From positions 1 to 40,136 of the forward strand of contig CAYWRI010000014.1 of NCBI GenBank assembly GCA_964461035.1: a stretch of DNA of 40,136 nt, read 5' to 3'. The DNA is from CAYZNE01 sp964461035. GTDB taxonomy: Archaea > Nanobdellota > Nanobdellia > Woesearchaeales > CAYZNE01. The notes beneath the pieces are model-generated. The model was not told the origin of the DNA and ran no database searches. It was given only the letters and a program-made list of their open reading frames with translations. Made by a program: the position numbers and the translations under genes. Position 1 is the first letter of the stretch; each line of letters starts with the position of its first letter. Of the stretch, positions 1-8,057 are shown piece after piece.

Positions 1-2
1 TG

Positions 3-122
3 TTGGAAATTTTCGTGGGTAAAACGTCGGAGATGTTTTTAGTACCGGAGGCACTAACGCAAACTTTTTTTTACAAATATCCCAAGATTTCAGTGATGGA
101 AAATATGTGCAAGGATTGTTAA
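3..122 (+). CDS. C-terminal end of an unidentified protein (5' end outside window)
   Basis: The frame starting at base 3 is open from the window edge to TAA at 120-122 and gives 39 residues ending in MENMCKDC. Its base composition is less AT-rich than the intergenic DNA nearby, and there is no stop before 120, so it reads like the tail of a gene that starts upstream. The paired cysteines at the end (C-x2-C) are all that stands out. No family is recognised. It could also be an open frame by chance. Confidence 0.35.
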   Translation: MEIFVGKTSEMFLVPEALTQTFFYKYPKISVMENMCKDC

Positions 123-246
123 AGTAACTTCACCTTATGTTGTACCTTTTTTGGTTTATTATATTAGTGGAATTATTGTGAAAAGGAGTTATGAGAAAGA
201 AATAGGACTCCTTGAGGAAAAGATAAAGAAATTAAAAAATGAATGA
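97..246 (+). other. Open frame without a clear start: membrane helix plus charged tail
   Basis: The frame ending at TGA 244-246 is open from 97 and encodes a hydrophobic stretch (VVPFLVYYISGII) followed by a charged, heptad-like tail ending in KIKKLKNE. It has no ATG; TTG at 151 or GTG at 178 are the only candidate starts. It sits directly before the Shine-Dalgarno motif of the radical SAM gene, as an upstream operon member would. It may be the continuation of the frame ending at 122 after a one-base frameshift, or a decayed membrane-protein tail. Confidence 0.25.
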
Positions 247-267
247 ATAGATATATTGGTGAATTAA

Positions 268-1317
268 ATGGCAATAGATAATATTTTACAAAAAGCACGA
301 AAAGGAAATGGTTTAAATGTAGAGGAAATTAGAATTCTCTTTCAAGATTTAAAGAATTTAGGAAAGGCTTCAGAAATTGCTGCTGAATTGAAATCAGAAC
401 AAAAGGGAGATTCAGCAGCATTATACACTTGCTTGTATATTACAAATTCATGTGTGAATGATTGCAGTTATTGTGGATTTGGACGTAGCAATAAGGATTT
501 AGAAAGAATAACATTAACTTCAGAACAAATTTTAGAAGAAGCAAAGGTAATTAAAGATTTAGGTGTTTCCAATGTTATTTTAATAGGTTCAACGCTTCCA
601 GAAGACCAATATAAAGACTTAATAATGAGTGGAACAAAAAGTTTATTAGAGTTAAATTTAAATCCATGGATTGAATTTGAGAATTTGTCTCCAAAAACAT
701 TAAGGGAAATTTCTGAAATAGGTGCAAATCATTTTGTTTTATTTCAAGAAACTTATAACGAAGAAATATATAAAAGAGTGCATAGACGAAGTCCATTAAA
801 AAGAGATTACGGAGCAAGATTAAGAAAAGTTGATGAAGCTGTAGAAGCAGGGTTTTTAAATGTGAATATTGGTACATTGTATGGATTAAATAGAGATTAT
901 GCGTCTGAAATAGTCGAACTTCACAAGCATGCAACAGGATTAAAAGAAAAGGGCGCAAGTGTTTGTATATCTGTTCCAACTTTAAAACCGGCTCCAGGAC
1001 GTTCTATTTCTCCTAATAGAGTTTCAGATTTTGATATAGAAAAAGCATATATTATTTTGCGTTTATCATTGCGAGATGTTTCATTAGCATTAAGCGGAAG
1101 AGAAAATAAAGAATTAAGGAATAACTTATTCCCAATAATTGATCAAATAGGTTCTGGAGGAGTAACTAATCCTGGAGGAAGAACAGCTTACAAAGAAGCA
1201 TACTTAAGAGGGGATACACAATTTACATTAAACGATGGAAGATCGCCACTAGAAGTTACACAATATTTAGCGACTTTAGGAATAAAGGTTATACCTCAGG
1301 TAAAATGGACTGCGTAG
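268..1317 (+). CDS. ThiH-like radical SAM enzyme
   Basis: 349 residues. The cluster motif C62-x3-C66-x2-C69, followed by GFGRSN, marks a radical SAM enzyme that would bind a 4Fe-4S cluster and cleave S-adenosylmethionine. The start of the domain (LYITNSCVNDCSYCGF), the mid-protein QETYNEEIYKRVH and the late PTLKPAPG motif match the tyrosine-lyase group ThiH/HydG, with a BATS-type C-terminal part. ThiH makes dehydroglycine for the thiamin thiazole ring; HydG makes CO and cyanide for [FeFe]-hydrogenase. The extra C-terminal cluster of HydG is not visible, so a ThiH-like role is preferred, but no thi or hyd gene lies nearby. The start follows GGTGA at 258-262 with good spacing, which suggests it is an internal operon gene. 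Confidence 0.85.
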   Translation: MAIDNILQKARKGNGLNVEEIRILFQDLKNLGKASEIAAELKSEQKGDSAALYTCLYITNSCVNDCSYCGFGRSNKDLERITLTSEQILEEAKVIKDLGVSNVILIGSTLPEDQYKDLIMSGTKSLLELNLNPWIEFENLSPKTLREISEIGANHFVLFQETYNEEIYKRVHRRSPLKRDYGARLRKVDEAVEAGFLNVNIGTLYGLNRDYASEIVELHKHATGLKEKGASVCISVPTLKPAPGRSISPNRVSDFDIEKAYIILRLSLRDVSLALSGRENKELRNNLFPIIDQIGSGGVTNPGGRTAYKEAYLRGDTQFTLNDGRSPLEVTQYLATLGIKVIPQVKWTA

Positions 1318-1326
1318 TATGGAAGC

Positions 1327-1333
1327 TTTTTTT
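1327..1333 (+). terminator. T-tract terminator after the radical SAM gene
   Basis: Seven T residues begin nine bases after the TAG stop of the radical SAM gene, preceded by GGAAGC. Archaeal RNA polymerase often ends transcription on such T-runs without a hairpin. Position is the main support. Confidence 0.35.
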
Positions 1334-1366
1334 CAATTAAATTTAATAAATATTAAATGTCCCAAC

Positions 1367-1516
1367 CATATTCAATATCAGAATTACCCTAAAATACTAA
1401 ATTTTATGTATTTTAATGGGTTTCATATTATAAATAAATATACGCTAATTAAGACTACAATTAGACAAAACCGCAGATTTGAACATCTTGTTCAAATCTC
1501 ATTCTGGCGTTTTTTG
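1367..1516 (+). repeat. Dispersed ~150-bp repeat, copy A, with a perfect 11-bp hairpin
   Basis: This stretch matches 2707-2857 along its whole length in the same orientation; shared blocks include AATTACCCTAAAAT, AAATTTTAT and ATTAAGACTA. Its 3' part holds AGATTTGAACA at 1475-1485 and TGTTCAAATCT at 1489-1499, a perfect 11-bp stem with a 3-nt loop, followed by CATTCTGGCG and six T. The shape suits a structured RNA end or terminator. A 67-codon frame from 1319 runs across it but is not preserved in copy B. The rest of 1318-1637 holds nothing else recognisable. Confidence 0.7.
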
Positions 1517-1637
1517 ATTTAGAATCCATACTAAATTATTTAAAAATTAAAAAGATTTTAGTATTTTTGGGTGTTGTTAAAAGCACCCAAAACAAAGCCA
1601 TAGTCAGACCCTTCCAATCATCTTCAAAAATAAACAA

Positions 1638-2006
1638 TCAAATCTTATCAGATAATGCATCCCTATCAAGTTTCGTCTTAGATTTATGACATTCCTTACA
1701 AAGAGTTCTTAAATTATCTTTATCGAATAATTGACCACCCATTTGTACAGGAATAATATGATCAACATCTAAAAACTTCTTCCTCATTCTTTGTTTACAA
1801 ATACAACAAGTATACTTGTCTCTACGCAACACATCCTTGCGTACAAAAAACCACGAGTTATTTCTATTAAATTCAGCCATACAAGTCTTAGAACAATAAT
1901 GACGTCTAGTTTTAGCAACTTTGTTATCACAATTTCTACAAAGCTTGTTACCAAGATGATCGAATCTATCAGGAGTGTCAGAAATTTTTGGATATCGTCG
2001 TACCAT
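1638..2006 (-). CDS. HNH endonuclease with N-terminal zinc ribbon
   Basis: 122 residues. An N-terminal four-cysteine zinc ribbon (C23-x2-C26 and C38-x3-C42) is followed by an HNH nuclease domain: C67-x2-C70, then D82-H83 inside LDVDHIIPVQMGG, N98, and C103-x2-C106-H107 near the end. This is the beta-beta-alpha metal nuclease fold that cuts double-stranded DNA, common in homing and mobile-element nucleases and in McrA/restriction proteins. A TATA-like TTTAAA lies 26 nt before the ATG, which fits a leaderless start. The gene lies alone in AT-rich DNA between two copies of a direct repeat, pointing to a mobile or selfish origin; that origin is inferred. Confidence 0.85.
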   Translation of the reverse strand: MVRRYPKISDTPDRFDHLGNKLCRNCDNKVAKTRRHYCSKTCMAEFNRNNSWFFVRKDVLRRDKYTCCICKQRMRKKFLDVDHIIPVQMGGQLFDKDNLRTLCKECHKSKTKLDRDALSDKI

Positions 2007-2027
2007 GAATAGTGCCTTAAGAAGCTT

Positions 2028-2036
2028 GGTTTAAAT
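2028..2036 (-). promoter_or_regulatory. TATA box of the HNH gene
   Basis: On the minus strand the stretch reads CATTTAAAC and its centre is about 26 nt before the ATG at 2006, the spacing seen for other leaderless genes in this window. The remainder of 2007-2348, up to the RHH gene, shows no other gene, only AT-rich DNA. Confidence 0.45.
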
Positions 2037-2348
2037 GAGTTATGGTTTTAGAAACATAGAAAAAAACTAACCTTGCCTGCCTCACTTCTAAAATTATTTT
2101 ATTCCAATTTTATGTCAAATGAGTCTAACAGTCATATACCCTAGGGAATTGAGAACTTTGTTTTTTTAAGAGTGTTCTGATTCAAATTTATACTATAATT
2201 ACTCGCAGTTTAAAATGATGCAAAACTTAAACTTGAATTACTGAGGAATTCAGTTAGCAAACAAACAAGTGTTTATTTTTTATATCAAATAATAGATACT
2301 TTTATAATGTCCAAATTTATATTTATAATATTAGTGAGGTAAAATAAA

Positions 2349-2510
2349 ATGGCAGCAACTGCAAAAAAACCAAAAAAAGTTAGAATTGATTATAATATTG
2401 ACAAACAGATTTATGATGATTTCATAAGAAATAGTACCAAAATAGGCTATTCTCCAAATGTCATTGTAGAAAAACTTATGAAGAAATTTAACGAAACTGG
2501 ACAATTTTAA
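2349..2510 (+). CDS. Small ribbon-helix-helix DNA-binding protein
   Basis: 53 residues. After a Lys-rich start (MAATAKKPKK) comes a short strand VRIDYNID and two helices (KQIYDDFIRNSTKIG and PNVIVEKLMKKFNE), the layout of the CopG/MetJ-type ribbon-helix-helix fold, which dimerises and binds DNA through the strand pair. Such proteins are often autoregulators or antitoxins, or plasmid-partition and copy-control factors. The start has GAGGT at 2336-2340 eight bases upstream and a TATA-like CTTTTATAAT near 2299-2308. It shares the repeat-flanked interval with the HNH gene but is on the other strand. No toxin partner is visible. The fold is inferred from pattern; the role is unknown. Confidence 0.7.
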   Translation: MAATAKKPKKVRIDYNIDKQIYDDFIRNSTKIGYSPNVIVEKLMKKFNETGQF

Positions 2511-2706
2511 ACAATCAGAGAATTATTTTGTGTAAGATCATTTTTCCAATTGTTGGCCAATAAAGAAAAGTGTGTATCATTTACTAGTTATGTTAATTTA
2601 ACAAAGTAAAATCTAGCTGTGCTTAGCACTTGAATTCCTTATTATTGTTTCTAAAAAAAAGAGAACTCAAATTTTATTGAACTTAACAAACATTGAACGC
2701 ATTAAC

Positions 2707-2857
2707 TACATTCAATATTAAAATTACCCTAAAATGCGAAATTTTATATATTTCAATGGTTTCTCAATTGTAAACAAATATACATTCATTAAGACTAAAA
2801 TTGAACAAACAACAAACTTGGACAAATAGTCTAAATCTCATCCATGACGTTTTTTTG
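2707..2857 (+). repeat. Dispersed ~150-bp repeat, copy B
   Basis: This is the second direct copy of the repeat at 1367-1516. In place of the perfect hairpin of copy A it has ACTTGGAC and GTCTAAAT around AAATA: the arms differ from copy A but still pair mostly, using one G-T pair. It ends in ATCTCATCCATGACG and seven T. It sits in the 541-base gap 2511-3051, where nothing else coding is recognised. Confidence 0.7.
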
Positions 2858-2990
2858 TTTAAAAAAGATTTTCTTTCTTAAAATTTAATTCTTATTAAAT
2901 TCCTTAATTATCAACCAGATTGCTAAAAACCAACTCATTCAATGCTACTAGGAATACGAGAACTGCAGTGAATATAGATTCTATTTGTAA

Positions 2991-3029
2991 CACCCCTGTA
3001 AAGTGGTGAATACGGAAAAGCTTTATAAA
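2991..3029 (+). promoter_or_regulatory. Promoter of the serine hydrolase gene with an upstream inverted repeat
   Basis: TATA box CTTTATAAA at 3021-3029 is centred 27 nt before the ATG, giving a leaderless transcript. About 26 bp upstream of the TATA centre is CACC-N10-GGTG (2991-3008), which includes TGTAAAG, also present at the same relative place before the gene at 12031. It could be an activator site; see the operator finding. Confidence 0.5.
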
Positions 3030-3051
3030 TAATGGCATGATTCTTTAGTGA

Positions 3052-4569
3052 ATGGGTAAGAAATTAGCTACAATTGCACTGGTGGCAAGTATGTTATTTA
3101 ATAGTTATAGTTTAAACTCTAAAATAAATGACAAATATGATATTTCTTTTTTATGGCATCATAATTTAGATGCAGTTTTAGATTATAAAGAAGAAATAAG
3201 TAAAAGACTCTCATCTATAAGCGAAAAGTTAATAATTGTTAAAGGTAAGAAAAATTTTGGTTTGGTTTATGATAGAGATACCTCTTCACAAGAGCGAGCA
3301 GATACTATTGCAAAAAGTCTTTATGACAAATTCCTTAAAAATCAGGGTTTTGAAGAACCTACGGGAATAAAGGATGCGGGTTATCAACCAGTTCACAATG
3401 TTTCTTTTTTGAGTGGGAAAAGTTTAGAAGGTGCAATCAAAGAATACAATAAAATATTCAAAATACTTTCTGAAAAATACAAAAAATTTGATTCAAAAAA
3501 TTTTGTAATTGAGGAGAATCAAGATGAACAAAAGTTTGTTGTGTATAAATCTTATTTAAATGAAAACGAAGCAATTGAACTTGCTAAAATTATAAAAAGT
3601 GAAACAGAATTAGAAACTTCTATAACCAGAGAAACAGGAAGAGATATAATTTATAATTCTTCGTTACAAGATCTTGATGATATTATTTTAGAACAAAAAA
3701 AGGAACAAAAAAGTGCAAAAAAAGTTGTAAAGAAAAAAACAAAGCCTGAAACTAAATTATCCCCTGATTGTTTCGAGGATAAAATTGATGCATTGTATAA
3801 ACAATATAAAGAAGATGGTCTTGTTGCAAAAGGAGAAAAAGTTGCGATTTGCGTCTATGATTTCTATACAGATACAAAAGTAGTTTCGATAAACGAAGAT
3901 ATCCCTATGCAATGTGCAAGTATGGTTAAGCCTCTTGTCGTTCTTGCTTATTATCATCAACTTAGTAAAGGAAAATTAAAAAAAATTAAATCTGATAAAG
4001 GAAATTTAAGAAATATGATTAATTATACAAGTAATTCAAGGTCTGCTAATAAATCTACAAATAAAATAATGCGAAGACTTGGTGGTTTTTCTGCTGTTGA
4101 TAAAATTTTAAAAAATAATTATGGTGGAATATTTCAACAAACACGTATTGTGGAAGAGATTCCTCCGGGTGGAGCAACAAGAAAAAATAAGGCATCAGCG
4201 CATGATTACAGCAGGTTCTTGTATGCACTATGGAATAATCAACTTCCTTATTCAGATGAAATAATAAGATTAATGGGTCTCCCAAATAGGGATAGAATTT
4301 ATACGGGAAATAACATTCCAGGGGGATTATCAGTTATAGATAAAACAGGGTCAACTGCAACTGTTTGTGGAAATATGGGAATTATTGTTGCTAAAGATAA
4401 AAAAGGTAATAAAAGACCATATATTATAGTTGAGATAATTCAAAGGAAATCTCCTCATACTAATTTATATGGTTTTTATAGAAGAAGAGGAAAAGCCATG
4501 AGAAAAGTTTCTGAATGGCTTTATCATAAACTAATGAGTTACCATAATAGATGGCTTGCCCCAAATTAA
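3052..4569 (+). CDS. Secreted serine hydrolase, class A beta-lactamase/transpeptidase fold
   Basis: 505 residues. A short N-terminal hydrophobic stretch (ATIALVASMLF) suggests export or a membrane anchor. Residues 25-210 form a mixed domain with a SPOR-like end (KFVVYKSYLNENEAIELAKII); a Lys-rich linker (215-235) leads to a catalytic domain at 240-505. That domain has S290-M-V-K293 (SxxK nucleophile), S331-A-N333 (SxN) and K431-T-G433 (KTG), the three active-site motifs of penicillin-recognising enzymes. The class A Glu that drives lactam hydrolysis is not evident, so an amidase, peptidase or esterase role on an envelope polymer is likelier than drug resistance. Archaea generally lack murein, so the substrate is open: pseudomurein-like material, another cell's wall, or a glycopeptide. 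It has its own promoter. Confidence 0.8.
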   Translation: MGKKLATIALVASMLFNSYSLNSKINDKYDISFLWHHNLDAVLDYKEEISKRLSSISEKLIIVKGKKNFGLVYDRDTSSQERADTIAKSLYDKFLKNQGFEEPTGIKDAGYQPVHNVSFLSGKSLEGAIKEYNKIFKILSEKYKKFDSKNFVIEENQDEQKFVVYKSYLNENEAIELAKIIKSETELETSITRETGRDIIYNSSLQDLDDIILEQKKEQKSAKKVVKKKTKPETKLSPDCFEDKIDALYKQYKEDGLVAKGEKVAICVYDFYTDTKVVSINEDIPMQCASMVKPLVVLAYYHQLSKGKLKKIKSDKGNLRNMINYTSNSRSANKSTNKIMRRLGGFSAVDKILKNNYGGIFQQTRIVEEIPPGGATRKNKASAHDYSRFLYALWNNQLPYSDEIIRLMGLPNRDRIYTGNNIPGGLSVIDKTGSTATVCGNMGIIVAKDKKGNKRPYIIVEIIQRKSPHTNLYGFYRRRGKAMRKVSEWLYHKLMSYHNRWLAPN

Positions 4570-4718
4570 TAATTTTCTGCATGCATTCAACGAAGTCCTC
4601 TACTTTAAAAAGAAACTATTTTTCATTCCTAATTAACATTTTAATACATTTAACAAATTCTTCTATTTCATGTAAATATTCTTAATGTTGTTATACTAGT
4701 GCACATGTTACTTCTTTG

Positions 4719-4743
4719 TGCACTATGGTTTTATTCAGATGAA
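4719..4743 (+). repeat. Short match to the serine hydrolase gene, possible decayed copy
   Basis: TGCACTATGG (4719-4728) and TTATTCAGATGAA (4731-4743) occur in the same order inside the serine hydrolase gene at 4224-4233 and 4248-4260, with 12 fewer bases between them here. The surrounding 70-codon frame (4699-4911) does not otherwise resemble a protein. A decayed partial copy is possible; chance similarity in AT-rich DNA is not excluded. Confidence 0.25.
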
Positions 4744-4906
4744 TTAGCACTTAATCAAATAATAAGTAATCCTATTAAGACATTAAGAGGAAACTGTTGG
4801 TTTCAAATAATTGATTTATCTCAATTTAGAAATTATTCATATAAATTAGTTGAGTTAGTTTTAAATAAACTGACTATACAGGTTAATTTCAAGATAATTT
4901 CATTAA

Positions 4907-5114
4907 ATTAATGAAGCAATAAAATTATGTGACACAGGTGCAACACAGGTTATTATACCCCAATTCTTAAGGAGGCATCATGCATCTATCCTAATTGAAA
5001 AAATATGAATTTAATGTTAATAATTTTCTTAAACAAAAAATTACACCTATTGAATATTTGCAAGATAGAAAAAAACAAGGCAGGGAACATTCGCAACATC
5101 ATAAGCACAAGTAA
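4907..5114 (+). pseudogene. C-terminal remnant of a Kef-type cation/proton antiporter
   Basis: The frame from 4907 reads INEAIKLCDTGATQVIIPQF and continues as LRRHHASILIE, close to the end of the TrkA-N/RCK domain of archaeal Kef-type exchangers, where a similar block is followed by a charged tail. The frame stops at 5006, but the next frame continues the same protein pattern (KITPIEYLQDRKKQGREHSQ, then HHKHK) to TAA at 5112-5114. One extra A in the run of six A at 4999-5004 accounts for the break. A stop at 4904 removes everything upstream, so no transporter can be made. The family match is from memory of the tail pattern. The 934-base stretch 4570-5503 otherwise holds repeat copy C and no intact gene. 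Confidence 0.5.
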
Positions 5115-5172
5115 TATGTCTTAACTATATAAATTAAATTTCTATATGTGATTTAAGGAATAATTAAAAATA

Positions 5173-5222
5173 AACAACAGATTTGAACAAATAGTCGGAA
5201 TCTCATCCGTGACATTTTTGAA
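5173..5222 (+). repeat. Dispersed repeat, partial copy C (3' part only)
   Basis: Matches the last third of copies A and B: AACAACAGATTTGAACAAAT, a GTC, ATCTCATCCGTGAC and a T-run. The stem arms AGATTTGAAC and GTCGGAATCT pair at most positions. Only the hairpin end is preserved, which suggests this is the functional or most often copied part. Confidence 0.55.
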
Positions 5223-5503
5223 CAAAAAGCTAAAAAAGTTTTTAATAATACGATATTAGGCATAATATTTGGAGCTGACTCAAAAAAAACTAAATAAGGA
5301 GAAAGAACTGAATGATTAAGTAGCATTAAATATTTGAGTTATTAAACAAAATCTTATTTACAAATGAAGAACACTCTCTTTTAGGTTAAAAAACTATTAA
5401 CTCATAACTTTTTCTCCAACCCCAAAAAATTATTCTTATATCTCTTAAATCATAATAAAAAAATACAATAGATTTATAATACTCGCATAATATAATTAGA
5501 AGT

Positions 5504-6946
5504 ATGAAAATAATATTATGCCTACTTATCATAATTTTATTACTTCCTACAGCTATTACAATAGCTGAAAACAATACGGAAGATTTAGGTATTCAACGTT
5601 CTGCTAATTTCTATAGTGAGTACATTAACTTTTTTAATGTACCACCAAATTACACAATATACAATAATTCTCCCTACGACAACTCTATGACTTATCAATT
5701 ATTCATAAATCATATTCTAAAAAAAGAGATTAATCATATAATATCCATACCTACAAAAAACATAAATTTTATCACAAATAAAGAATGCAATTTACTCAAA
5801 ACAGATATTATAACCGCAACAGAAAAACTACAAGATCATATTATTAGAAAAAAGCAATTTCCTTTAGCTATAAAAATTGATGATTGTTACATTGATAATT
5901 CTGACTTTATGAACCTTTTAGCTCAAATGATAAAATCTGAGTTTGAAAATAATGAATTTAACAAATCATATAAAGTTCAAAAAAAATATTTTTCAGAAAT
6001 AATTAATTGGAATTCTAATATTGAAAATAAAAAATATGTCGAATTTACAATGGATTATGAGTCTGATAGACCCGTGTTTTCAAATACTTATACTCAAGAT
6101 AAATTAATTGTTGATAAAAATGCTACCAGCATAGGAATTAATCCAAAACTAATAAATAAAATGTGTGCCTATAATTATTGCACATACCCTGAAGATTATG
6201 AAAAAGTTAATTATACCTCTAATGAAGTTGCATGGTATACTGCTATCAAAAGAAATGAAGAAATCATTTTCCCAGACTGCTATCCTTACTGTGGAGTTAT
6301 TGAAGGAACGCCCAGAATATTAAATAATTTTATCCATAAATATGGTTTTCCAATGACTTGGCATATGACTGGAGACTCAATTATTGCTATAAATACGCAA
6401 CCAGAATTACTTATTAAAATAAAAGAACTAAAAAACCAAGGGCTCTTAGATTTAGGATTACATACAATGTACCACACAAACATAGGTGAAGTTTCTAGTA
6501 ACTTTACCAATAAAAGCCTAACAGATAATTATCAAATATTTACAAGAGTTTTAGAGCATGAACCCACACAATTTAGGGCACCCTATTTATCTTTACCACA
6601 AAAGTCATATTATGAAATATTAAAAAGAAATAACATAACTTTTGACAATGAAGTAGCACAAGACAAAACATGCATTTTAGCTTCAGATTGTAATTATGTT
6701 CATATTCCCAACACAGAAATTTATTTTATTAAGCTTGATTGGAAGATTGAAACAAAAGATGATTTATTAAATATTTATTTATCTCATCCCTGGGAGATTT
6801 TGTATGAAACTGAAGGAACCCCAATTTATTTGAAGGAATCTGAAGAAGCAGAAAATAAAGTATTTAAAAAATGGTTATATCTAGTAGGCAATGAAGGGTT
6901 AATTCCGATTACACCTAAACAATTTGTGGAGAATAGAGATAAATGA
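5504..6946 (+). CDS. Secreted polysaccharide deacetylase-like (NodB fold) protein
   Basis: 480 residues. A signal peptide is plain at 1-21 (hydrophobic ILCLLIIILLLPTAITIA, then AEN). Residues 25-240 are of unknown fold. From about 250 the NodB/carbohydrate-esterase-4 pattern appears: H320-T-M-Y-H324 (metal-binding HxxxH) and R358-A-P-Y361 (motif 3), with PMTWHMTGDS before them. The usual TFDD motif 1 is not clear; D258 in IFPDCYPYCG is the best stand-in. The family removes acetyl groups from N-acetylated sugars. TATA box GATTTATAAT at 5471-5480 is 28 nt before the ATG. It overlaps the next gene by 4 bases (ATGA), so the two are probably made together. With the serine hydrolase it hints at surface-polymer remodelling. 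Confidence 0.7.
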   Translation: MKIILCLLIIILLLPTAITIAENNTEDLGIQRSANFYSEYINFFNVPPNYTIYNNSPYDNSMTYQLFINHILKKEINHIISIPTKNINFITNKECNLLKTDIITATEKLQDHIIRKKQFPLAIKIDDCYIDNSDFMNLLAQMIKSEFENNEFNKSYKVQKKYFSEIINWNSNIENKKYVEFTMDYESDRPVFSNTYTQDKLIVDKNATSIGINPKLINKMCAYNYCTYPEDYEKVNYTSNEVAWYTAIKRNEEIIFPDCYPYCGVIEGTPRILNNFIHKYGFPMTWHMTGDSIIAINTQPELLIKIKELKNQGLLDLGLHTMYHTNIGEVSSNFTNKSLTDNYQIFTRVLEHEPTQFRAPYLSLPQKSYYEILKRNNITFDNEVAQDKTCILASDCNYVHIPNTEIYFIKLDWKIETKDDLLNIYLSHPWEILYETEGTPIYLKESEEAENKVFKKWLYLVGNEGLIPITPKQFVENRDK

Positions 6947-7449
6947 AGAAAAAAATTAAGTTAAGCATTATAATTATTATTATGTTCTTAACAATAAGTA
7001 TTTCAATACTTTCAGTACCTTATAATAGAGTTGATGTTATTGGAAGAAATGATGTTAGATTCAAAATTAAACAAATATTTAAGATGCCTTCTAGAAATCC
7101 AGTTATGCGAGGATACGCCATATTTTTCCAAACCCCGACTCTAATTATAAATAATAATCCTAAAACAACAACTATGACTTGTAACAACAGAGAACCATTT
7201 ACTATAAACATAGAGAACAAAGGTGAAAGAAGTAGTGAAAATATTAAATTCGCAGTAGAGAACTCTAAAAATCTTAAATTTAAATTTCCTGAAAATATAA
7301 TTATTCCCCCAAATTCAATCAGAGAAATAACTTTTTTTATAGATGCTGATTGCGCTAACACTCCTCAGAAAGTAACACCAACATTAAAAATAGAAGAAAC
7401 AGATATTGAATTTACAATGAATATATTTGTTGAAAATAGGATGGAATAA
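6943..7449 (+). CDS. Exported Ig-like domain protein
   Basis: 168 residues. An N-terminal hydrophobic segment (residues 6-24, IKLSIIIIIMFLTISISIL) acts as signal peptide or anchor. The rest is beta-rich: TMTCNNREPFTINIENKGE, then ENIKFAVENS, then IIPPNSIREITFFIDADC, a pattern typical of CARDB/NEW3-type Ig-like domains in which a paired term (ENKGE) starts one strand and a PPNS-type turn comes before the last. Two cysteines (in TMTC and DADC) could form a disulfide outside the cell. Start and stop are coupled to the deacetylase gene by ATGA, so it may be a binding or partner subunit of that enzyme. No catalytic residues are seen. Confidence 0.6.
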   Translation: MKKKIKLSIIIIIMFLTISISILSVPYNRVDVIGRNDVRFKIKQIFKMPSRNPVMRGYAIFFQTPTLIINNNPKTTTMTCNNREPFTINIENKGERSSENIKFAVENSKNLKFKFPENIIIPPNSIREITFFIDADCANTPQKVTPTLKIEETDIEFTMNIFVENRME

Positions 7450-7543
7450 TTTATTTCTTAAAAATTAATCTATAAAATTATTAATATTAAATTCAGGAAT
7501 ATTATTTAGAAAAGAAAAACAAAAAGTTTAATGAATTATTAAA

Positions 7544-8005
7544 ATGAAAGTAACACAAAGAAATTATATTGAAGAAGACTATGATAACTATATTAAAGTT
7601 CTAATAAAAGAAAATATGGAACAATTATTTATAGACAACTTTGGTGGTTGGTCAGATGAAGTTTGTAAAAAAAAGTTTTTTAATATTGTAAAACAAGGGT
7701 TTGTAGAATTATTTTTCTTTGATAATGTCTTTGCAGGATATGTTTCTTTTAACATTGAAAAAAACAATACAACTTCTTTTTTAATCAACGATATTCATCT
7801 AAAAAAAGAGTTTCAACAAAAAGGTATAGGTTCTCAAATATTAGAGTTTGTTATAAAAAAAGCAAAGGAAAATAAAATAAGTCAACTAAAAGTTTTTGTT
7901 TTTAAAAACAATCCTTCAATAGAATTTTATAAAAAACAAGGTTTTATTGAAGTAGAAACTTTACTCAAATCAGATACTTCTATTATGATTAAAACTTTGA
8001 ATTAA
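7544..8005 (+). CDS. GNAT-family N-acetyltransferase
   Basis: 153 residues covering one GNAT domain. Strand 4 (SFLINDIHLKKEFQ) is followed by the acetyl-CoA pyrophosphate loop QQKGIGSQILEFVIKKAKE, and the C-terminal part has VFVFKNNPSIEFYKKQGFIE, the usual asparagine and tyrosine region ending in a GF turn. The protein would transfer an acetyl group from acetyl-CoA to an amine; whether the acceptor is a protein N-terminus, a lysine or a small molecule cannot be told. No strong TATA or Shine-Dalgarno motif is seen at the usual spacing, and the upstream gap of 94 bases is AT-rich. Confidence 0.85.
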   Translation: MKVTQRNYIEEDYDNYIKVLIKENMEQLFIDNFGGWSDEVCKKKFFNIVKQGFVELFFFDNVFAGYVSFNIEKNNTTSFLINDIHLKKEFQQKGIGSQILEFVIKKAKENKISQLKVFVFKNNPSIEFYKKQGFIEVETLLKSDTSIMIKTLN

Positions 8006-8057
8006 ATACAATTATTAAGAGATAATCATATAAATAATATTAATTTAACAATTAAAA

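Noticed and set aside
1489..1509. Stretch that looks like the 3' end of a tRNA (GTTCAAATCT then TCTGGCG)
   Set aside because: The T-stem does not pair and no 5' half of a tRNA is nearby; it belongs to the repeat hairpin instead.
1319..1522. 67-codon open frame
   Set aside because: It crosses repeat copy A and its frame is not kept in copy B; composition is that of non-coding DNA.
3052..4569. Antibiotic-resistance beta-lactamase
   Set aside because: The SxxK, SxN and KTG motifs are shared with peptidases and esterases, and the Glu typical of class A beta-lactamases is not evident.
4699..4911. 70-codon open frame
   Set aside because: No protein-like pattern, no promoter or ribosome site; lies in decayed DNA with a possible hydrolase fragment.
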